Both the position numbers and the translations under genes were made by a program. Below are positions 1 to 10,976 of a stretch of 64,000 bases of DNA, piece after piece. Origin of the DNA: Mercurialis annua (lineage: Eukaryota > Streptophyta > Magnoliopsida > Malpighiales > Euphorbiaceae); NCBI RefSeq assembly GCF_937616625.2, contig NC_065575.1, positions 8,687,501 through 8,751,500 of the forward strand, given 5' to 3'. The notes under the pieces were generated by a model. That model was not told where the DNA came from and did not search any database. It saw only the letters and a program-made list of their open reading frames with translations. Numbering within the stretch: the stretch's first letter is position 1; each line of letters begins with the position of its first letter.

Positions 1-701
1 TGCTTTTTGGTGGGTTGGCTAATGATTATTGTCTATTCTTAATCGTTTTATGGGTTTTGATTATTGCAAATTGTTAATTGCTGCTTCTAGTTTTTTTCTT
101 ATGATTATTGCCTATTGTCTATCATTTTTTGGGTTTTGAAAAATAATGGATGCTTCTTGGTGGGTGAAGGCGGCGGTAGGAGCTGGGTAGTGGTGGTACG
201 GGTGGGTAATTATTAGGGTTTAGAATTTTAAATTAAGTTTGATTTGGTTAATTGTGTGTTTAATTAAGTTTAATTAGGTTTAATTATAAAAAAGCCAGGA
301 TTAATTAGAATTAATTAAGAGAAAAAGACAAAAAAGGTCCCTAATTTTTTATTTATTTAGAGTTTTTATTAATTAGAATTAATTGGAGTTTAAACTAGGG
401 TTAATTAGAGTAAATCTGATTTAATTAGAGTAAATTTAAGTTGATTAGTTAACTCACTCTCTTTTTGTGACAAAATGGTGTATTTGACCGATTTTCGTAA
501 CTATTGGTTTTTTTTTGACTCCATTTGACGACCTTGGGCATATTTGATATTTCGTGCCAAGTTGAGGGGGTTAATTGATCCTTTATTCATTAATTTTATT
601 ATATAACTTTCCAGTGTAATTTACTCTTCATTGATGAATTATATGTTTGGTATAAAAAAAAACACTCCTGGCCAAACTTATTTTACTAAGGAACGCGAAG
701 A
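1..701. other. AT-rich intergenic stretch with short repeats
   Basis: No coding frame is visible. A roughly 40-bp direct repeat occurs at about 21-60 and 101-140 (ATGATTATTG ... GGGTTTTG). Between 210 and 450 there are many copies of variants of TTAATTAGAATTAATT. The final part should contain the promoter of the small gene at 702. Confidence 0.5.
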
Positions 702-1574
702 ATGGTTACTTCTAAATTGGATTTCCGCAAATCGTTGTCATTTTGGGGTTTTTTGATGATCGTAATCGGGTCGGTTTCCTTTGTGGGATTTGTATTTGCC
801 ACAATTGTATCAAAAATTGTTCCTTTATCTAACAATCTCATCATCTCCGCCACTCAAAACGACAGGTATGTTATGTACTTATGGTAGTTGTCTCTGATTG
901 TCGTTTTGTCTACTTTTTCTTTATTAATTTTCAAGAATTATTGGTTCTATTAGAGCATCCCAAATGGTATTCTTTAAAATAAAGAGCATCTTTTGTAAAA
1001 TAAAGAGCATCTTAAAGATAAAGAGTGATATTTAAAATTTTACTTCAATGGATTCTTTAATATCAGTTTTTTATTGTATATAATTTTAATAATTAATAAT
1101 AAAATAAAAATATTAAATAATAATAATATTAAATTAATTGTCTTTCTAATATTAAATTTTATTTTATTTTATTTTCATAAAAAATATTAATAAAATAATA
1201 AAATAATTTTTTTATTTAATTTTTTATTCATTTATTTATTCAGTTTTTTTACTAAAGTAAAAATATAATATTTAAAAGTAAAAATAACCACCTTATTTTT
1301 TAAAATTTAAAATTTTACTATTTGAAAAATGAAGTAGAGAGTGAGAATGGCTCTCTACATGTGGAGAGCCATTTTCACTCTCTACTCTAAATATAAAGAA
1401 TAGAGAGTCCATTGGACTCCTAATTTATTGTCAAACTCTTTAATTTAAAGAGTTTGACAATTTTAGAGAGTCCGTTGGGGATGCTCTTATACTGTATTCC
1501 TTTGTGGTAGGTATTACTGCTTCTTGGTTCCATTAATACAAATTATTATTACTATTTTTTTCCTCACCAATTAA
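702..1574 (+). CDS. Candidate small two-exon membrane protein, PIG-Y-like, with truncated C-terminus
   Basis: Exon 1 is 702-865. It encodes 54 residues and two bases, with a hydrophobic span at about residues 13-36, and ends NNLIISATQNDR before a GTATG donor. An AG acceptor at 1509-1510 gives exon 2 (1511-1574), which restores the frame as RYYCFLVPL and stops after twelve more residues. From memory of the family, small plant proteins resembling PIG-Y, a subunit of the ER GPI-GlcNAc transferase, have NDRYYCFLVPLT followed by a second membrane span and a lysine-rich tail. Here the match is lost right after LVPL and the total is only 75 residues. The second helix is replaced by a short isoleucine-rich run, so this may be a broken or diverged copy. 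The intron holds a MITE (953-1486). The exon join is my inference and there is no transcript evidence. Confidence 0.4.
953..1486. mobile_element. MITE with GAGCATCC termini, PIF/Harbinger (Tourist) type
   Basis: The ends are GAGCATCC and GGATGCTC, flanked by 3-bp duplications TTA (950-952 and 1487-1489). A 3-bp TTA/TAA duplication is typical of PIF/Harbinger elements. Internally there are two hairpins: around 1338-1385 (GAGAGTGA...TCACTCTC) and 1427-1460 (TTGTCAAACTCTTT mirrored). There is no ORF, so it is non-autonomous. It lies in the intron of the small gene at 702. Confidence 0.75.
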
Positions 1575-1675
1575 GATAAGCGTATATTGCTACTATTTCA
1601 CGAGTTCTCTTTAATCTGTTGAAACTCTTACTTTATAAGTTTACTAAATTTTAAAGATCAATTAAATACCATCAA

Positions 1676-1785
1676 AAATTATCAAAAAAATACCATCAAA
1701 AAATCAACCGAATGTCAATTGGATGTCAACTGAAGATCAACTGAAAATCAACCGAATGTCAACTAAATATCAACCAAATGTAAAA
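1676..1785. repeat. Short degenerate tandem array
   Basis: About ten imperfect units of 10-11 bp of the form ATCAACYGAATG / TCAACTGAAGA lie in a row. No gene is associated with it. Confidence 0.6.
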
Positions 1786-1999
1786 TGTTTTTCACCGACA
1801 GCGAAACCTTAATGAGGAAACAAATACCAATTTAACTTAAAAATGAATCACAAATTTATCACAACAAAATTCACAAAAAAAAAAAATTAAAATGCAATTT
1901 ATATTTGGAAAAAATTGAAAAATATTGAAAAAGAGAAAAATAATCCCATAATTACGTGTGTCTGTAATTAATTTGGGTTTACACTTAATTAAGTTCCTA

Positions 2000-4900
2000 A
2001 ACAAAAGTTAGCACTTATTTTTTTATAACTTTCTCAACCAACACGTGTTTTACAAAAACACAAATACATAAAGACTATCAGATAGACTCTCATCAAAAGC
2101 TAAAAAAAGAACAGACCCATCACGATTCATGCTTAATCGCCATCTTTTTTCCTTCGTCTCCGCCTACCCATCATATTCATCTTCATCTTCTTCTCTTGAT
2201 CTCTGCAAATTCTTTATATCTTTTGTATTATTCATGGGTTTGAGAATTTATTGGGTTTTGCTATTTTTAACTAAAATTTTAGGAATGATTGAAAACGATT
2301 TCAATTAACATCGATTGAAATCGATTTCAACCGATTTCAGCTAGAAATCGATTTCATCCGATTTAAACTTTATAGAATTGCTTAGTTTTATTGTGATATT
2401 CCTGTTATTTTTCTTTCATATTGCTTCTGCTGCTAATTTTGTTTATGTTGCTGCTGCTGTTGGTTTTTGTTTTTTCTTACTGCTGTTGCTATTTTCTGCA
2501 GCTACTGTTGTTATTATTTTTTAGTATACTTTTTGTATGCTTTGTGTATATTTTCACTATACCCTCATATATACCCTCATATAATTCTTAGTATATTATT
2601 TCGTTTTATATGTTAACGCAATTTAAAAATTAAAATGACAAAGTGTATCTAAATTATCTGATTTTAATATTATATCTAGAATATTGTTCGTATGTTTCTC
2701 AGCTTGTTATATGTACTGATTATTCATTTTTGATTATAATGGTTTGGTATAACTTTTGAATTTTTATATATTTTATATATTTTTTGATTTGTTACATGAA
2801 CTATTATTTTAGATGATTATAATGTTTATACTAATCGAATTTTCTATATTTTATGTATATTATTATAATACTTTATATATATATATTATTAAATTACTTA
2901 TTTGTAATGATTTCAAACTAATCTCATTTTGATATTTAACTTCTGTATATTTTATGTATACTGTATATTTGTTATATGTACTAATTTGTTATATGTACTC
3001 ATTTTTTTTTTTTGAAAATAATGACTATAATGTTCTGATATGTTTTTTGTATGTTATATGTATACTTTAAAGTAGTAATATGTGCTAATTGTTATATGAA
3101 CTGATTCTTTTATTTTAAAGGATTATAGTGTTTTGGTATACTTTCTGTATGTTTTAAGTATACTGTAATTACATAATCTGTGATTAATTGATTATAGTTG
3201 ACATTCAACATAAGGTACAATCTTGTGTTTTTTTTTTTACTTTTTACAGTTTCATTATATACTTTATGTATACTTTGTTTCTTTCAAATATGAAAATTCT
3301 CTATTTGTAATATCTTGTGCACAATGTTGTTGTATACTTTTTATATATTTGCTGTATATTGGTACATCTTGCGTTTCTTTTATTTCCATTTTTAATGTTT
3401 TTGTATACCTTATGTATATTTTCTGTATACTTACCGTGTTTTATTTTTTTCCTTGATGATCAGAAATGAAATAAATAGTAGTTATCATCTATTATAATGG
3501 AAAAATCAGATTATTTTCCATCTTATACTTGCATCAGGAAGGCCTAAAAGAAAACAAGACATCATGGGAAAAAAAGAAATCAATAACATGCGGAAGTTAT
3601 AGACAACAGGAGCATAATAATAAGATTTGTAAAAATTTGTCAAAGAGAAACATGTAATAGTTTGATATTATTTTTATTTATGACCTTCCATTGAATTTTT
3701 TTATATTCTTAGAATTAATATAAGTATTATTGCTCAATGTGTTTGTTATACCTTATATATACTTTATGTATATTCTTAACATGCCTTTTAGGTGTATAGT
3801 TTCTGGTTACAATATGTCTATATAATTTATATATACAATATTTAATTAAACAGTTTTTATCAAATTTTTAGCCAAATGAGACATTAAATAACAAACTATA
3901 CACAAAACCTAACAAAATATTTATAAAAAAGATGTAGATAAGAAATCAGAAAGTATACAACTAATATAACAAAATCATTTTCAACTGTTTATATAAATTA
4001 TTTAACCCAATAAAAGACTTAACTAGTAGAGTAAAAGAATACCAAAAAATAGACAAAATAGTATACAACAATAATTTGAACTGAATTTAAAATAGCTAAT
4101 TCTAAAATTTCAAAACAAACATAACTTTATGTATACTTTAAATATATCAAAATCACAAAATTCTTTCTTTATCTCTCTAATTTCTCTCTATACTGTAAAT
4201 AAAGTATACATAATTTGATTAGCATTAAAATTGTAATTTAAAATCAATTAATTTGGATGAACTTTGTCATTTTAATATTTCAATAGCTTTAATATATAAA
4301 AAGAAGTAACATACTAAAATTATATAAGGATATACTAAAAGTATATAAAAAGTATACTACAAAATAGCAACAACAGTAGTTGTAGAATACAGCAGAAACA
4401 GTAAGAGAAAACAGAAAACAAGAATAGTAGCAACATGAAAAAACAACAACAGTAACATCACAAAAAACTAAGCAATTCTTGAATTTGAAATCGATTACAA
4501 TCGATTTTTAGATGAAATCGATTTAAATCGGCTTCGATCGATTTTCAGGAGACATCGATTTCAATCGCTAAGCGCAACTAAGAAGGATAGTTTAAGTCAA
4601 GGATTATCTAGTGAAAAGAAAACCAATTAAATAATACAATCCCTAAAGAAATTAATTGATCCTCAATTTAGAAAAAAACATGACTCTTCAAGTAATTAGA
4701 GAGAAGAAAATTGTTGTCGACGGTGGCACAAATTAACAACATCAGAAAACAGTTAGAGATTAAAAAGAGAAATTAAATTGCAAAGCAACCCTCTTCAATA
4801 TTGATGCCACTGTGTTGCCGGAAAAGAAGAGTAAAATTAAGAGGGAATAAATAAAAACAGAATTTTGATTGAATTATGTCAAATTGAAGAAAAGAGGATA

Positions 4901-5095
4901 AGTGTTACTAAGCAAGTGATAGAAAATGGAAGAGAAAAGGTTAAGTGTTAGACAAAACCTAATGAAACGTATTAAGTGCTGAGTCAAATAAAAACAAGCC
5001 CATTAAGTGTTGAAAACAAAATAAAATTTTTTACTGCAAACAATTTGTTGACTACGTATTTTTCAAATTATTTTTCAAAAATAAGTGCTACATAT
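2000..5095. mobile_element. Large foldback-type element with inverted arms
   Basis: The block at about 2280-2660 reads on the opposite strand at about 4195-4575. Landmarks in both arms, in mirrored order, are repeated ATCGATTTCAA motifs, then GAATTGCTTAGTTTT, then a run rich in CTGCTG/TTGTTG, then TAGTATACTTTT, then AAAATGACAAAG. The space between the arms is low-complexity, with many TGTATACTTT/TATGTATAC motifs. No transposase frame is present. A shared GCACTTATTTTT motif near 2012 and, inverted, near 5090 may mark the outer ends. The outer boundaries and target-site duplication are not resolved, so the limits given are approximate. Confidence 0.6.
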
Positions 5096-5099
5096 AATT

Positions 5100-6320
5100 T
5101 CCTCTTTATATTTAGTTTAGATTGAGTTGACTTCTACTTAACTTTAAGTTTATATTTTTATTAGACTATACATTTAACATATTATAGAAAAAATTCTTTA
5201 ATATGTTTAAACCGAAAAATAAAAACTGAAATATGTTTGATGTAAACGGAAAAATAAATTTATTTTTAATAGTGTTAATCTTAAATAAATAAATTTGATT
5301 AGATTGATTTAATTTGAGTTCATATTGAATTGATATTGAGTTAATATTGCATTTTTTATTAAATTTAAACTAAGTTAACACTGAATTTATATTTAATTAA
5401 AATTAAATTTAAAATAATTTTACATTAAAAAAATAAGTAGGAGGAAACTTCATATCATTATTAAGCTCAGTAGAAGTTAAATCATGTATAATCATAATTC
5501 AACTCCACCACATAAACCCAAAAAGCTGGAGTGGTTCCTGAAAACACAATAAATCACTGACTTTCAGACTTTTGTTCCCCAGAGTTGAACTTGAATGGAA
5601 CAAGAGATTAATTCAAACAGGAAAAAAAAAAGAGAGAAAGAAACCCCTTTATCAATACTATGACAACACCAAACAATTATCTCAAGTTAAGTTCTCTCTT
5701 CACTCAAGGATGAAGTATAGAAACTTGTTAAAGGAAAATACTTCTGGCCTGCACAAAACTAAACCAGAGCTATTGACTAAACACTCATATAAATTTAAAG
5801 TCGGTGACCATAAATATAATAGAGAACTCTATCATCACTAGCTAATGCATTCCTGTAAAATAATTCCTGTAAACTAAAAACAATAAACTTAATTGCCAAT
5901 GTATTGTAAAGAACTAACATAAAAACCCACTGTGCAATACCAACACAAATCTCAGCAAATCAAAAGGCTGCAATGAAACTAACAATAACAATAACAATAA
6001 CCTGATTTAGAAGTAGGAGAAATTAATAAAAACTAAAATAACATTAATAATAGTTATATCAGTATAATCAATTTCAAGTGTCCAAGCATCTGCAATTGGC
6101 ATTGTTGTTTCAACTTTGAGTTTCAGTGACCATTCCTAGTCGTTCTCGGGAAACAAATAACAAGCCTTCACGCGTCGTCCCATTTGCAGCAGTCGACGGC
6201 GGTTGTTGGACCATAAACGGCAGTCAATTTTTACATAGGAAACCTTAAGATAGCATTGTTTCGCCGTATCCAAGTGTCCCGTTTTCCCGTATCTGTATCT
6301 GTGTCCGTGCTACCTAGGTT
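5100..6320. other. Intergenic, no gene recognised
   Basis: AT-rich. An 89-codon open frame on the plus strand (5572-5841) is lysine-rich, resembles nothing I know, and looks like chance. From about 6120 the base composition becomes more balanced, including repeated ATACGG/CGTATC motifs near 6270-6310, which may be the 3' flank of the exon remnant at 6328. Confidence 0.4.
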
Positions 6321-6327
6321 CCCATCT

Positions 6328-6490
6328 TCAAAGAGATGTCACTCTCAGTTCTTCATCAAATTTCCCCAGCAAAGTAATAAGAGAAGGAAAACCATTGCCA
6401 TCAACTTGGATAACAAAGGAGAAGATGAATGAATCTTTGTGGACAATGCTGCATGCAATCTTACTTTCAAACTTGAAACTTTTGCTAACC
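6328..6490 (-). pseudogene. Unrecognised coding-like terminal exon remnant
   Basis: On the minus strand a frame ending at TGA (6330-6328) reads FESKIACSIVHKDSF, then FSFVIQVDGNGFPSL, then GKFDEELRVTSL. The peptide is balanced in composition with an alternating hydrophobic pattern, unlike the AT-driven chance frames nearby. It is bounded upstream by a TAG stop that doubles as a possible splice acceptor (GATAG/GTTAG near 6490). I do not recognise the family and see no matching upstream exon before the F-box gene. It may be the last exon of a decayed gene. A shifted 64-codon frame over the same bases (6345-6539) is a shadow. Confidence 0.3.
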
Positions 6491-6539
6491 TATCTAACAC
6501 CTCAGTGTAAACAAAACTTCCCCATACGAGGAAGTGCAT

Positions 6540-7229
6540 CTGTTTAACTCTATTTCCTCTGCTATAAATAACACAAACGGAAGAGTCTACCTAGCTTTAT
6601 CCATGCTTGCCTGCCTCCTTCTCACCCATCACTAGCTTTTACTTCATGTCCATACTAGCTTGTTTCTCTTATCCTTATCGTTATATTATTCTACACTCCC
6701 TAGAATCTTACTCGGTTATGGGCAAGAATGTTTCCCCATGCATGAAAGAAAACAAAATTAAGCTATATGCCAAATAACCAATTTACCTGAAAGATCAAAC
6801 TGTTCGGCGTAAAACTACAATAATTGTTATCATTATCTCTAACACACTCCGCTCGCAAATGTTCATTGGACTTTAAGCATAATCAAACATAGACCTTTTG
6901 ATCATAGAGGCTCCTATATCATATCAAATAACTAATCTAAGAACTCAAGCCGTTACGTTATATATATAAGGCTTCAATAATAGTTGTCATTATTGCTAAC
7001 ACTACCAAGGTAACCAAACAACGCCTACTTCTTGTGCGAAAATGGAATTGAAAACGTAAATTATGAACCCCAATACAATTGAAACAAAATCTTTAAAATC
7101 AGATTAAAACTAAAGATTTAATTTAGTATTAATAAAAACTACATACAAACATTGTCATTGGACTAAAACCAAAAGCTAGGAAAGGAAGCAACGGTAAAGA
7201 ATAAGACTTACCAGCACGAACAAAGTCAA
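6540..7229. other. Intergenic, 3' flank of the F-box gene
   Basis: No coding frame or repeat stands out. The sequence is AT-rich and presumably includes the 3' UTR of the minus-strand F-box gene ending at 7230. Confidence 0.4.
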
Positions 7230-8494
7230 TCAAACACAGATAAGGCTCTCAATATATGGAAAAGCTACGTGGTTAAGATCATCAAGCCTCAACTCTGAAT
7301 CACAGAGTCTTCTGTGAGTTCCATTAGAAAGATCATAAGCAATTGGACTCTTGTCTGCGGATATCACAAGTAACCACTCCTCTGCGCTCTTATCACGGAT
7401 TATGCTCAATAGTTTAATATAATTGCATCTATATGCCTTCTCAATGGATTCAAGATTGACTCGATACCTCAAAGACCATCCGGAATAATCTGATGCTATC
7501 TCCACAATATCATATTCCAATTTCGGATAACCATGCTTGTGCGTTATACAATGCAAATGACCTTGAGACTCGCCAAAGTAGCGAAAGAACCAATCTTCAG
7601 GAAAATCCATTTTATTGAAAATCATTGTATTAACATCAAAGTAATGCACAGCTGAAACAGTAACCAATTCGAAAAAATTAATTGCACCATTGCAAAATAC
7701 TCCGTGGCTGTAATAGTAGATTCTGAAGCCATCTGAAAAGATGTCAGCAGCAATACAAGCTTTTTGTGAAGTCCAGGAGTCCGTTTCTGATGAATATATG
7801 AAGACTTGAAGCATAAAAGTTTCGGAATCTTTTTTATCGGAAAGTAAGAAAATCTTGTAATGTGGTGATGTTTTGGGATCAAACACTAAAGAAACATTAA
7901 GCAAATAATTTCCCGGAATTTCATTACCAGAACAGATTTTCAATATTTCATTTAGTGAACTTGATAAAGACAATTTCTTGAAGTGTCTAGTAGTAGGATT
8001 ATACACAAAATAAAAATACCCACGTTCATTAGTACTGAAATCTTCAGAATACCGATTGATCATATTCTCGCTAGGGTGTACCAAGAAACTAGAACGGCAA
8101 AGAAGCAAACCATTGCAAGATTGCAGGATTTTAGCTCGAGGAACACTGAACTGATCCTTGACGGCCAATGCTCCGCTTGCAAAAGGGGAAGATTTTAGGG
8201 GGATAATTTGAAATTTTGAGACATGATTGCCTGAATCGTCGAGAAAAAGTGCAGCCGTTACGTGTGCTGAAATCGAGCATGAGAGGCGCAAAAGTGGGGA
8301 TCGGAAATCATAGAGAGCCAGTGTTTGGATACACATTTGAATTTCAGCAGTGATTTTGAGGGCAACCGAACCAGAATTTCTTTGAGAAGGTGTTCAACGT
8401 CCGCCACCTTTTCGGCACCAGGAGACTTCATTCTCTGTGCTATAGGTTTCTTTTTGTTGTGAATTCGTACCATAATGTTTTCCCAAAATTTCAT
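7230..8494 (-). pseudogene. F-box/FBA protein gene, frame broken after the F-box
   Basis: F-box proteins act as substrate receptors of SCF ubiquitin ligases, the F-box binding SKP1. The first frame (8494-8258) carries an N-terminal F-box: DVEHLLKEILVRLPSKSLLK, then FKCVSKHWLSMISDPHFC. It stops at 8258. The rest of the protein lies in another frame open from 8336 to 7230. That frame has an F-box-associated region with YFVYNPTTRHFKKL, YKIFLLSDKKDSETF and VFCNGAINFFE. The two parts together would make a normal single-exon F-box/FBA protein of about 400 residues, but they do not join in frame. The shift lies in 8258-8336, probably near the end of ASHARFQH. Translated alone, the second frame would lack the F-box. 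I read this as a pseudogene or a sequence error; an unusual tiny intron is less likely. Confidence 0.75.
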
Positions 8495-8496
8495 TT

Positions 8497-8780
8497 GGCC
8501 CCTTTATGTTTTTCCAATCTCAATTTGGACCTTCATATTTCATCCCTTAACAAAAAAAACACATGAATTACCGGGGACATCCATTTCTGTTTAACTGTCT
8601 GACGTGACACGTTTTTTCCATCATAAGACTCCAAAGTGACAACGTATGTTAGGAAAAAGTACAAAAATAACCCTAATGTTTACTCTAGGTTTCACTTAGC
8701 CCCTTAATGTTTTTCTGGATTTCAATTTTGACCTTCATATTTTTCGAATCGAATGTCTCCATTGATAAATATGATGTGAC
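8497..8780. repeat. Direct repeats upstream of the F-box gene
   Basis: A roughly 50-bp unit occurs at 8497-8547 and again at 8699-8750, with shared text CCCTTTATGTTTTTCC / CCCTTAATGTTTTTCT and TTGACCTTCATATTT. This wording is common in plant non-autonomous transposon ends. The unit begins right at the ATG of the F-box frame, so the 5' UTR and promoter may be transposon-derived. Confidence 0.45.
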
Positions 8781-9711
8781 ATTAATTAAAAAACTTATGG
8801 ACATGAAAAATAGTAATTTAATAAAAAAATAGTAATATAAAAAATAGATCATAATTTTATTTTATGTATACAAATAAACAACCGAAAATTAACTCGACCA
8901 AATTTTTTGTTGATAAAATTATAATTTATTTGCTAAAATAAAAAAATTCAAGTACAGTTTTTAAAATAAAAAGTTATATTACTAATTGATAAATCACCAA
9001 ATGGAACCGAACTCCGGGGTACCTAAGAACACAAAAGAAACAGAGGTCGGGAGGAATGCCGGCAGGGGACACCAGCAATCCGCTTCGACTCTCTAATCAA
9101 TTTAACTGTTTAAGTGATGGAAAGAAGAAGAAAAGAAAGAAAGAGTGTAAAATTGAGAGAATAAGAAGTACCTTTAGGATCATAAGGTGGTTAATAGTTT
9201 TCTTGTATTCCTTCGGTACTTTAGTTAATTTTATATTTATTGAGTTATACAGCCATTAATATATTTGCAAAAATCGAAAAGATATAATAAATATGACACA
9301 ATTTTAAAAACATACAATTATATTTGGCAAACAGGTTAAAACTGTGGGTAAGTATGAATATTTTTTAAAAAAATATTATTGAAATTAAACTTGACAAATG
9401 CATTATACTGAGACAATAATATATATTTATATTTGCTTATGATAAACAATAGCAAATAAATGAATTGAGACAATTGAATAAAAGTAAGATAAAAGGGGAT
9501 GTATCATATATACACAATCAATTAGGAGTAATATTTAATCAATTAATCATAGAGAAATATGACATGCATTTTTATCATTTCAAAAGAAAGAATAAATAAT
9601 TGTTTCTGAAAAGAAAAAAGACAAATAGTGACACATTTTCTTGTGCCCAAAACTTATTAACAAGACAAAAAAAGTGGGTATTTAATTATAATTTAAAGGA
9701 CTTGAAAGTAA
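8781..9711. other. Intergenic, no gene recognised
   Basis: Mostly AT-rich. A short GC-richer patch at 9005-9115 holds the start of a 67-codon frame that I cannot match to any family. The last part is the 3' flank of the GT14 gene. Confidence 0.35.
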
Positions 9712-10936
9712 CTAAAATTGCATAAACTCAGGAGCAAACTTCAACAACCTATCCAAAGCATTAGGCAGGAATTTTCTTGCAAACAAATAGCAAATTTCAC
9801 TTCTCTTCCCATTATATTTGCATCCACCACCTTTTCTTATACTCTCAAAGAATTCAGCATTTACACTCATTTTCCCAAACCTATTTGGATGGGGCCCACC
9901 CTTTGACCAGTCAACCCAAGTCAATGTGCTGTTTGTGCTTCTCATCCCGTATTTAATATAAACTAGGGTTGGCAAATAATGTTCATCACTATAGCATGAA
10001 CCCTTGCATAGTTTATGAAATAGGGGGAAATATTTACGGTCCGATACGACCTCGACGGCGAGCTCACGGTCCATTTCGAACCATTGGGAGCCCTTTCGCC
10101 ATTGATCGAGGCGAATTGTTGGCTTCATTTTAGGGTTGTAGCGACCGCGGCCGACTGCGTTGGGTAAGTCGTAGACTTGTACATAAGATTTAGTTGAGTT
10201 GATTAAGTAATTGTAAATTGTGGAGAAGTTGAATAGAGGAATGCATGATTCTGAGAGGAGAACAAAACGTTGGTTGGAGAAATCTAATAGTGCATTGGCT
10301 AATAGACGACGCTCAGCTTCAACTAATGTTATCATTCCCCATTGCACCTCCTGCATGCATCAGTGAATTAATATTGAGATTTGATATGAAAAATACAGTT
10401 AACTATTTTTCAATTTTATGATATATTACTAAAATACCATTTCATTAAATATTTTGTTAGTCAAACGATTAGTTAAGAATAATAATAAAATGTATATTTT
10501 TTGAAGTTTGACATATTGTATAAATCAATCCTTTTATTTTTACTTAATACACACTTTACCACCATTTATTATTCAATTTGATATGATAAATGAATAGTAG
10601 AGAAAAGTAAAGTTTTTATACATTTAATTTATATATTTTTTGTAAACTATTATAAGTTATTTTAGTATAAAATAAAAATAAAAGATGATGAGTACTTATT
10701 AATTTTATTTATAAATTTTATAATTAATATGTAAACATTATGAGTACTTATAGTATTCTTTTCTATCTAAAATTCTATCATATTCATATCTATTTTCTAC
10801 TATTTTATTTTTATTAAATATAATTTCTTTTCATCTTTTTGTAATAAATGTATTATAACTTTTTTTTCATTTATTTATAGGTGGGGCAAGTTCTTTCATT
10901 CTGGTTCATGTTTTTTATTAGCTACCCAAAATACTA

Positions 10937-10976
<40 letters not shown>

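Noticed and set aside
5572..5841. 89-codon plus-strand frame
   Set aside because: Lysine-rich, no family resemblance, no splice or promoter context; probably chance.
9056..9259. 67-codon plus-strand frame
   Set aside because: Unmatched and lysine-rich, ends in AT-rich filler.
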